Assembly: GCA_948528155.1 (NCBI GenBank)
Contig: CAOSZT010000031.1
Span: forward strand, 1-16,938
Reading direction: 5' to 3'
Source of the DNA: an uncultured Clostridia bacterium
Lineage (GTDB): Bacteria > Bacillota > Clostridia > TANB77 > CAG-508
DNA: 16,938 bases
Under the pieces are notes generated by a model that ran no database searches, was not told the origin of the DNA, and saw only the letters and a program-made list of their open reading frames with translations. The position numbers and the translations under genes are program-made. This document shows, piece by piece, positions 1 to 9,100 of the stretch; position 1 is the first letter of the stretch; every line of letters starts with the position of its first letter.

Positions 1-2
1 TT

Positions 3-1754
3 ATATCTTATATAACAGTTGGACTAGAAATTGTAAAAAAAGCCGTAAGAAATATCAAAAGAGGAAAAGTTTTTGACGAAAATTTTTTAATGACAATTGC
101 AACAATAGGTGCTTTTGGAATTGGAGAATTTCCAGAAGCAGTAGCTGTTATGTTATTTTATCAAATAGGAGAATTATTTCAAAGTTATGCAGTAGATAAA
201 TCAAGAAAATCTATTTCAAATTTAATGGATATTAGACCAGATTTTGCAAATGTAGAAAGAGAAGGAAAAATTCAAAAAATAGATCCAGATGATGTAAAAA
301 TAGGCGAAATAATAATAGTAAAACCAGGAGAAAAAGTCCCATTAGATGGTCATGTAATAGAAGGAAAATGCAGTTTAGATACAAAAGCATTAACAGGTGA
401 AAGTTTACCACAAGAAATAACAAAAGGAAAAGAAGTATTAAGTGGTTGTATAAACTTAAATGGTGTAATAAAAATAAAAGTGGAAAAAGAATATGGTGAA
501 TCAACAGTAAGTAAAATATTAGACTTAGTAGAAAATGCAAGTAATAAAAAATCAAAATCAGAAAACTTTATTACAAAGTTTGCACAATATTATACACCAA
601 TAGTTGTAATCATTGCAGTAATTCTAGCAATATTACCACCACTAATTATAAAAAATGCAACATTTTCAGATTGGTTATATAGAGCATTATCATTTTTGGT
701 AGTATCATGTCCTTGTGCATTAGTTATATCAATCCCACTAAGTTTTTTTAGTGGAATTGGTGGAGCCTCTAAAATGGGAATTTTAATAAAAGGAAGTAAT
801 TACTTAGAAGGATTGTCTCATACCGAAACAATTGTATTTGATAAAACTGGAACATTAACAAAAGGTGTTTTTGAAGTCCAGAAAATAGATGCAGTAGGTA
901 TTACTGAAGAAGAATTATTAAAAATTGTAGCATATAGTGAAAATTATTCAAATCATCCAATTTCTCTGTCTGTAAAAAAAGCATATGGTAAAGAAATTGA
1001 TGAAAAACAAATTGAAAAAACAGAGGAATTATCAGGACTTGGAATTATTTCTAAAATTGGAGAACAAGAAATATTAGTAGGAAATGCAAAACTAATGAAG
1101 AAAAAACAAATCAATTTCACAAAATGTAATGATATAGGTACAGTTTTATATGTAGCTATAGAAAATAAATATGTAGGATATATATTAATTACAGACAAAA
1201 TAAAAGAAGATGCAGAAAATACAATAAAAGAACTAAAAAACAATAAAGTAAAACAAATAATAATGTTAACAGGAGATAAAAAAGATGTAGGAGAAAGTGT
1301 AGCAAAAAAATTAAAATTAGATAATGTTTACACAGAATTATTACCAAATGAAAAAGTAGAAAAAGTAGAGAATTTATTAAAAGAAAAAGGAAAAAAAGGA
1401 AAACTTGTATTTGTAGGAGATGGAATTAATGATTCACCAGTTTTAGCTTTAGCAGATATAGGAATTGCAATGGGTAAGCTTGGTGCTGATAGTGCAATAG
1501 AAGCGGCTGATGTTGTTCTTATGACAGATGAGCCATCAAAAATAGTAGCTGCTATTAATTTATCAAAAAAAACCATGAGAATTGTTAAAGAAAATATAAT
1601 ATTTGCTATATTTATAAAGGTATTTGTTTTAGTTTTAAGTGCATTTGGTCTTTCAAGTATGTGGGAAGCAGTGTTCGCAGATGTAGGAGTTTCTGTGATT
1701 GCTATTATAAATGCCTTAAGAGTATCCATTACTAGAAGTAACAATTTCAATTAA
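3..1754 (+). CDS. Zinc/cadmium/lead-exporting P1B-type ATPase (5' partial)
   Basis: This is an ATP-driven heavy-metal efflux pump of the inner membrane, cut by the left edge. The frame is open upstream of the first ATG (90) and encodes a segment typical of these pumps (NIKRGKVFDENFLM), so the true start and any N-terminal metal-binding domain lie outside. In order one sees the actuator-domain TGES, the transmembrane metal-site motif CPC (codons 708-716), the phosphorylated aspartate in DKTGT (Asp codon 840-842), the nucleotide-domain HP (NHPIS) and the hinge GDGIND. The last membrane segments hold a lysine (FIKVF) and a DVG motif. In the P1B family the CPC plus this K and DxG pair mark the Zn/Cd/Pb subgroup (ZntA/CadA) rather than copper pumps. 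The metal preference is inferred from these residues only. No regulator is visible next to it. Confidence 0.93.
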   Translation: MSYITVGLEIVKKAVRNIKRGKVFDENFLMTIATIGAFGIGEFPEAVAVMLFYQIGELFQSYAVDKSRKSISNLMDIRPDFANVEREGKIQKIDPDDVKIGEIIIVKPGEKVPLDGHVIEGKCSLDTKALTGESLPQEITKGKEVLSGCINLNGVIKIKVEKEYGESTVSKILDLVENASNKKSKSENFITKFAQYYTPIVVIIAVILAILPPLIIKNATFSDWLYRALSFLVVSCPCALVISIPLSFFSGIGGASKMGILIKGSNYLEGLSHTETIVFDKTGTLTKGVFEVQKIDAVGITEEELLKIVAYSENYSNHPISLSVKKAYGKEIDEKQIEKTEELSGLGIISKIGEQEILVGNAKLMKKKQINFTKCNDIGTVLYVAIENKYVGYILITDKIKEDAENTIKELKNNKVKQIIMLTGDKKDVGESVAKKLKLDNVYTELLPNEKVEKVENLLKEKGKKGKLVFVGDGINDSPVLALADIGIAMGKLGADSAIEAADVVLMTDEPSKIVAAINLSKKTMRIVKENIIFAIFIKVFVLVLSAFGLSSMWEAVFADVGVSVIAIINALRVSITRSNNFN

Positions 1755-1760
1755 AAATGT

Positions 1761-1920
1761 TAGGGTAAAAAAATCTCTTACATTTTTTACTAATTGAATA
1801 TTTTAAGTAGAATTTTTATTAAAAAATTACAAAATATTTATAATTATTAAGATATTTTTGAGTAAAAAATGTATTAAATATATATCATTTCCAGATATTG
1901 TAAGAGAATTTTTTACCCTA
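1761..1920. mobile_element. MITE-like element with TA-flanked terminal inverted repeats
   Basis: The left end GGGTAAAAAAATCTCTTACA (1763-1782) is repeated in inverted form at 1899-1918 with one mismatch in 20. A TA dinucleotide lies directly outside each end (1761-1762 and 1919-1920), the duplication made by IS630/Tc1-mariner transposases. A second exact 13-bp inverted pair (1779-1791 and 1861-1873) sits inside, so most of the 156 bp could fold into one long hairpin. It has no coding capacity. It starts 6 bp after the stop codon of the metal pump and ends just before a promoter. It could alternatively be a large transcription-terminating hairpin, but the length, the separated arms and the TA flanks favour a non-autonomous transposable element. 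Confidence 0.6.
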
Positions 1921-1938
1921 TAAAAATGTTAAAAACAG

Positions 1939-1967
1939 TTGAAATTTATGGCAGAATTTGTTATAAT
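1939..1967 (+). promoter_or_regulatory. Sigma-A promoter for the cohesin/protease operon
   Basis: A -35 box TTGAAA (1939-1944) and a perfect -10 box TATAAT (1962-1967) are separated by exactly 17 bp. The transcript would begin near 1974-1976 and leave a leader of about 100 nt before the first gene. It is the only strong promoter seen in front of the two exported proteins. Confidence 0.8.
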
Positions 1968-2017
1968 ATAAATGTTAATCTTTAATTATACACAAAAATG
2001 GAAAAAGTAAATAAAAT

Positions 2018-2033
2018 GGTTTATAGGTAAACC
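2018..2033 (+). promoter_or_regulatory. Small hairpin in the 5' leader
   Basis: The arms GGTTTA and TAAACC enclose a TAGG loop within the approximately 100-nt leader of the cohesin gene. There is no T-run after it, so it is not a terminator. I do not recognise a riboswitch here. It could be a stabilising or regulatory stem, or chance. Confidence 0.25.
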
Positions 2034-2074
2034 TTAAAAACCTAAAAATAATATAAAAGGGAAGGTAAGTATTT

Positions 2075-3031
2075 ATGAAAGAAAGTAAAAAAAGATTGTT
2101 AAGTAAAAAAATAATAATCAGTATAGCAATAATAATCTTAGCATTATTATTAACATACAATTTAGTTACAGCAGACACAATAAAACTAGAAGCAAAAGTT
2201 AACAGTACAGAAACAGAAATAAAAGACGAACAAGAACTAACAATTACATTTAGCTTAGATAAATACAATGAAATAGAAAAAGGGATAAATGCTTATAAAG
2301 CAACACTAGTATATGACAAAAACATCTTTGAAGAAGTATTAGAAAAAGACTTTAAAAATCAAAATAATTGGGAAGAGTTAAAATATAACAAAGATACTGG
2401 AGAATTTGTAGCAATAAAAAGAGCAGGAAGTATAACACCAGAAGACATAGTAAAAATTGACTTAAAAGCAAAAAATGATTTAAAAGCAGGAAAAACAGAA
2501 ATAAAAATAACAGAAATAGTATCTTCAGAAGGAAAAGCAGATATACAAATAAATGAAGCAAAAGTAGAAATAGACATATTAGAAGACCAACAAGAAGTAC
2601 CAGATGTTCCTGAAAATCCAGACAAACCAGATAAAATCACTTCAGAAAAATATGAAATAGAAAAAGACTACATATTAAGAATTTCGCCAGAAACAACAAT
2701 AAAACAATTTAAAGAAAATGTAACAACAGAAAATGAAATGACATTTTTAGATAAAGAAGGAAACACAATGAAAGACAATGATGTTATTTCAACAGGAGTA
2801 CAAATAAAAGTAGGAAAGACCTTACAATATACTTTAATAGTAATTGGAGATATAGACAAAGACACAAAAATTACAATAAATGACCTTGCAAAATTAAAAC
2901 TACATCTTATAAAATCTGAAGTTTTAACAGGAATAGAACTAAAAGCAGCATACATAGATAATGATGATGAAGTTACAATAAATGATTTAGCACAACTAAA
3001 ATTAATATTAATAGGTCTATTAAATTTATAA
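2075..3031 (+). CDS. Exported cohesin-plus-dockerin protein (adaptor-like)
   Basis: A 318-aa secreted protein. A basic start and a hydrophobic helix (residues about 12-30) end in VTA, a plausible signal peptidase I site after Ala33. Residues about 35-172 resemble a cohesin-type beta-sandwich (ITFSLDKY, YDKNIFEEV, AKVEIDI). A proline-rich linker and a small beta module (about 200-258) follow. The C-terminus is a dockerin pair: repeat one (DIDKDTKITINDL) has every calcium position, while repeat two (YIDNDDEVTINDL) has Tyr in place of the first Asp. Cohesins bind dockerins outside the cell, so one of each in one chain suggests an adaptor. It lacks a cell-wall sorting motif. The ribosome site GGGAAGG lies about 9 nt upstream. 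The protease gene follows after 72 nt with no clear terminator, which suggests co-transcription. The cohesin call is by pattern recognition, not by search. Confidence 0.8.
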   Translation: MKESKKRLLSKKIIISIAIIILALLLTYNLVTADTIKLEAKVNSTETEIKDEQELTITFSLDKYNEIEKGINAYKATLVYDKNIFEEVLEKDFKNQNNWEELKYNKDTGEFVAIKRAGSITPEDIVKIDLKAKNDLKAGKTEIKITEIVSSEGKADIQINEAKVEIDILEDQQEVPDVPENPDKPDKITSEKYEIEKDYILRISPETTIKQFKENVTTENEMTFLDKEGNTMKDNDVISTGVQIKVGKTLQYTLIVIGDIDKDTKITINDLAKLKLHLIKSEVLTGIELKAAYIDNDDEVTINDLAQLKLILIGLLNL

Positions 3032-3103
3032 AATAAGTAATTTATTTGAAGAAATATTTAAAATTAAGAAAAAGAAAATATAAGAAATGGGGGAAATTAA
3101 ATT

Positions 3104-6100
3104 ATGAATAAACATTTAAAAAATAATAAAAGTAAAATTAAATATATTTCAAGAATAGTTCTAATTTCTGCTTTATTATTAATAGTGTTTTTAGGAGTAA
3201 TTTATGCAGTAAGTAACTTTTCCACAAAAGGTGAGTTAAATGATGATGGTGAAATAAACTACGCAGATGTAAATTTATTACAATTACATTTAATACATCT
3301 AAAAGAACTACCAGCAGACAAATTAGAAAATGCTGATATGAATAATGATGGAGAAATAACAGTAACAGATTTAAATATTTTAATAAAAAAGATAGAAAAA
3401 ACAATAGATTATGAAGCAACAGTAAGAGAAATAGAAGCAAATAATTATTATCCAAACAAAAATGAAGAAATAACAATAAGTTTAGATATTGATGTAACCT
3501 ATAATATAGATATTAAAACAATAACTATTAATGGAGAAGAGTATGAAACAGCAAAAAACGAACAAAATTTATATGAAGTTAAAATAAATGTAGGAGATAC
3601 AAATGGCGTAAAAGATTATGAAATTGAAAAAATAACACTAATAAACAAAGAAGAAATTAACATCAATAAAACAATCAAAATAGATGTATTAAAAGCACAA
3701 CCTCAAATTGAAAATTGGAAATTAACAGAAGATTTTGAAAAATCAGAATTAAATATATCATTTGATGTAGTAGATCCTGATGAAGCAGTTAATAAAGAAA
3801 ATCCTGATGAAACAATAAGAACAGGAGAATACATAATAATTGAAAAAAATGAAGAAACTCAAAATTCAGAAGGAACAAATTATATACAACAAGGAGCAGT
3901 AAAAGTTGGTACTAATAACATAAATGTAAAAGTAGAAGAAAACAAAAAATATCAAATATTAGTAGAAGTACCATACAACCTAGATACAAATACATTAGAA
4001 CAAGAAGGAGATAATACAGGTAGACTTACAAAAGATCAAGAATTAATTTTACTTAAAGATTATAATTTTGAACTAACTAATATAAGAACATATAAAGAAG
4101 AGCAAGAAGACACAACATCAGAAGAATTCAATATAGGTGAACATATAATGATAAAATTTGAAAGCACAAATGCAACAGAATATTCACCAGAAAATGTAAT
4201 TATAAATGGAAAAAGATATGAACTTACAAAAGAAAACAATACTTATGTAGTATTTATAGATGGATTTGATAACTCAGGAAATAATAGCATAAACATAGAA
4301 AAAGTTATTTTAGAAAATGGAAAAGAATTGGAAGTAAATCAAGAGAAACAAGTAAAAATAATAAAAAATGCACCAACTGTTGCAAGATTTAGAAGCCATG
4401 AAAATACAGAAGAAAAAAATATAGATATGCTTATATTTATAAAAGACACAGATAAAACAATAACAAATTTAACTGTAAAATTAGTTGATGAAAATGATGA
4501 TGAAATTACATCAAAAGATTTAACAGAATATTTAAAAGATGAAAATCTAAATGACAGTGAAGAAGAAGATATAAAAAATACATATTATATAAATACAAGT
4601 ATAAACTTAGAAAATATACAATTACCAGATAAATATAAAATAAAATTAATTGCAACTTATTCTTTATTTGAAAATGACGAAAATTACACACATACAAAAA
4701 CACTATTAGAAAATGAAGAAACATCTAATCCAACTGTTAATATAGAAAATGTACAAATATCAAACAAATATCCTGAAAAAGGAGAAAATATTACATTAAC
4801 ATATAAAATACAAACAAATAAAGAAAACACTAATATAACACATATTAGAGTAAATAACTTAAGATGTATTGCAACAAAAAATATAGATGAACAAGGAAAT
4901 GCAACATATTCTGTAACTCTAAATGTAGGAGAAACAGCAGGTATAGTAGACTTAAATACTACAGACATTATATTTGAAGGAGATACATCAGTTAGTGTAA
5001 CAAACCAAGTAAAAATAGATGTTTTAAAACAAAAACCTACTAGTGAAGCATTTTCACAAATAGATGATATAGAAAATAAAACTGTAAAATTAACTGCAAA
5101 CATAGTAGACCCAGACAAAGCATTTATAAGTGGAAAAGCAGACCTTGTAAGAAATAGTGATAAAGAAATAGTAGCAACTAAAACATTTGATGCTGAACAT
5201 ATTACTTTTGAAATAAATAACATTGAAATAGGAACACAATATACATTAATTGCAAAAATGACTTATGATAGAGACACTAATGAAATAGAAGAAGAAACAA
5301 ACCAAAACTATGTACGAGATGAAATATTTAGAGAAAGACCTATCCAATTAATTGCAGATTATGAACTAAAAATAGAAAATATTAAAACCTACAATGGAGA
5401 AAAAGAAACAAAATATTTTGAAAGAGGTCAAGAAGTAACTGTAAGTTTTGATAGTAATAATACAACAGAATTCTATCCAGTTTCAGCAATTATAAATGGA
5501 ACACAATATGAATTAGAAAAAGTAGAACAAAACTATAAAACAAAAATACCAGTAGTTTCTACATTTGGCCCAAAAACAATAACAATTGAAAAAATAATTT
5601 TAAATAATACAAAAGAAATTGAATTAACAGAAAATAACGAAACAAGAGTAGGAATACTAAAATTAAGACCAACTGTTACAGACTTTGGATATAGTGAAAA
5701 TACAGATAATGGAAATATTGATGTATCATTTAAAGTAAATGACACAGAAGAAGCATTAACAGGTGGAACTATAAAAGTAATAGATGAAAATGGAGTTAAA
5801 ATAAAAGAAGAAGAATTAACACGTAATTCAAATGGAATTAGCTTTGAAAAAGGAATTAATGAAGAATTTGAAATAGTAATACTTGCAGATTATGATTTAG
5901 ATACAAATCAGATTACAACTGGAGATAATGAATATGAAAATCAACAACTACTTAAAGAAGGAATTAATATAAGTGCAGAGCGTCTAATTGAATTAAAAGA
6001 TATAATAACAATAAATCTATATTCAAAAGAAGACCCAACAGCAGAAGTTAGTAGCATAACAGAAGAAGAATTATCTACATTAGATGATTATTTAGTAAAA

Positions 6101-9100
6101 GTTATACAAAAAGAAATGCCTGTATTCTATGCTAAAATAAAGAGCTATGAAATAACAGAAGATGGAAATTTAGATTTTATTTTAGATTATGATAATGTAA
6201 TTCAATATGAAAATGGCAAAAAACAAAATAAACTAAAAGTTAGATATGGAAAACTAAATAATGGAGTTGCTGAAAATAAAAGTATAGAAACTTTAATTGC
6301 AGAAATAGAAGCAAATCCAGATGGAAACTTTACACTAACACAAGATTATGATGTATCATATTTAAAAACAACAGAAACTTCACTTATTACATCTGAGTTT
6401 AGAGGTACATTAAATGGAAATGGACACAAAATATACAATTTAAGTAAACCATTATTTAACACACTAGAAAGTGCAACAATTCAAAATATTCAATTAGAAA
6501 AAGTAAATTTAATGGAAGCAACAAGTAGAGGAAGTATAGCAAATATTGCTACAAATACTACTATAAAAAATGTCCATATTAAAAACTTGCATATAACAAC
6601 AAAAGTAAATCAAGTAGGTGGAATCGTTGGTGATTTAAACTCAGGAACTATTGAAGAATGTAGTATAACAAATTATAATGTAAATACATCTGGACATATT
6701 AGAATAGGTGGAATTGTTGGTGCTATGACAGGAGGAACAATTAAAAACTGTTATGTACAAGGTGAAGTAAATTCAACTCAAAGTAAAGATGGTAATGGAA
6801 TAGGTGGTATTTTAGGTCACGCATTAGAAAATACACCAGTTACTATTGAAAACTGTATTACAAAAATAAATTATGTATGGAGTGGTGGAGGACCTAGACT
6901 TAATGGTGCTATAATTGGATTAGGAAATGGTACAGTTGCAACTTTAAAAAATAATGTAAGTTTATCAACTGGTACAGGTGTTTATAAAGTACATGGTGGT
7001 AATATTAATGCAAATGCTTCTACTAACAACTATGAGTTAGAAGAATCTGAATTAATATCTAATGCTTCAGGAGAAAGAGTAAAGAAAGTTTTTAAAAATA
7101 ATATAACAAAAGAATTCTTTAAAGATAGTGCAAAATTTGATGAAAGTATATGGAATTTAGATAATGTATCTTATGACAATATACCAACATTAAAAGGAAA
7201 CAAGGAACAAGATGATAATACACAAAACAATGCAGAAGAAATAGATGCAGATTTATATATTCCAGAATATAATAGGATAAAAAATACACCAGGATTTAAT
7301 ACAAATAAATTAATAGCATATCATAATATACAAAAATTAATGCCATATTATGATGCAAAATATGTAGTATTAGATAGTGTTAATATATCAAATACAGATA
7401 CATTAAATACAAAAACTATAAAACATATACTACCTTATGCAGACAATAAACTTGTAACATATTTAACATCAAAAGCATATAACGGAATAACAAGTATAAA
7501 AGTTGTATTCACTGATAATACTGTAGAACAATATGAAGTAAACTTTGAAAAACTTATGGGAAATATTGCAATATATAAAATACCAGAATTAAATCTAAGT
7601 TATGCGTTTGGAAATTATATTATAAATGAAGATTCAGAAGTTGTAAAAAAATTAGCTGATTATATAAAATCATTAGATTATAACACAGTGTTAGAGCCAC
7701 TTACTGCAGCAGCAGATAGCAGATTATATAGAGATAATTATAATAATGTAATTAAAAATATGGCAGAAGAAATGGCACTTCAAATTTTACAAAATGATGA
7801 AAGCAGTATACTTATGTTAAACAATGAGATACTAAACAAAAAAATAGAAAAAGAACTAATTGGAACTGAAAAAATAAATAAAATCATTTATGCATATAAT
7901 TACTATCAACGTTGGTATGGATTTGAAATAGGTGGTGCAAAAGTATCAGATATTATACTATTTGAAGGTAAAATGTATTCAAACCCAATGACATTTTATA
8001 ATGTAGTAAATGAAGTATTTGTAGGAAATCTAAATCCAGGAGGAACAGATGGATTTTATACAAGTTGTCTAAAAAAATATACAGGAAGTTCAACTGTTGG
8101 CTATTTCCTAAATTATATAATAGCTAATATTGGTGGATATGAAGATGTAAATGACTGGTTTACTGAGTATTTTGGTGCTAGAAATATACTAGCTGAAGTT
8201 TCAGTAGATCATCTACCTGAAATAGGGTATCGTGGTTGGTATCAACTTATCAAAAATGCAAGAATGATACTTCCAGTTATTACTTTACCAAATGATTGTG
8301 CGTATATGATTTCTGGACCTGCTCATTTACAATTTGGACCTTCACAATTATATCATAAAGATCCTCAGACTGAAGCTGGAAGAACAGAAGTTAAAAACAA
8401 AGTAAATAATCATGTTAAACTTGTAAAAAGCCATTTTTCTACTTTAGCAGATTCATTTGACTATAAAAAATGGAATAACTACTGTATTATGGTCTATGAT
8501 TGTACAAAAATAATTACAGGTTATAAAAATACTTATTTCCCTGGTACAAATATTATAATATCAACAGGTCCAGTTTATACACAAGGAAAAGTTGGTCAAG
8601 AATATCCATTCTTTAAGAATTTTAGTGAAGTTTTAGGACTATGGCAACCAGGTGGTAGCTCAGCTGGTGTAGGTAATACTGCTGGATTCTTATGGTTCCA
8701 AGCAAGACCAGGACTTACTAATTTTGATACTTGGACACACGAATTTGAACACGCTTTATATGATAAAATAATGTTATATCAACGTGGTGCTAGAGTGCAA
8801 CTTGAAACACTTACAGAAGGTAATGTTCAACAATATGCTAATTGGAGTGAAAACAATCTTACTCAAGATGTTGGACCATATTACTTTAATACATCTTTCT
8901 ATTTGAATAAAGAAGGTAATGCGACTCAAAATCTAACTCCTGAGAGAATTAATACAAGGGAAAAATTAGAAAATTATTATAAAGGACAACAAAATGCACT
9001 AGATTTACTAGATTATATTGAAGGAAAAGCATTTATTAGATTAACACCAGAACAACAAGCAAAGATTGCAACAAGAATGAATATATCTGCTGGTTGGACT

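Noticed and set aside
1975..2074. A riboswitch in the approximately 100-nt leader of the cohesin gene
   Set aside because: Only one 6-bp stem is visible and no known riboswitch core is recognisable.
3032..3103. A terminator between the cohesin and protease genes
   Set aside because: Only short AT-only inverted pairs (AAATAA/TTATTT type) without a T-run are present, so readthrough into the protease gene is more likely.
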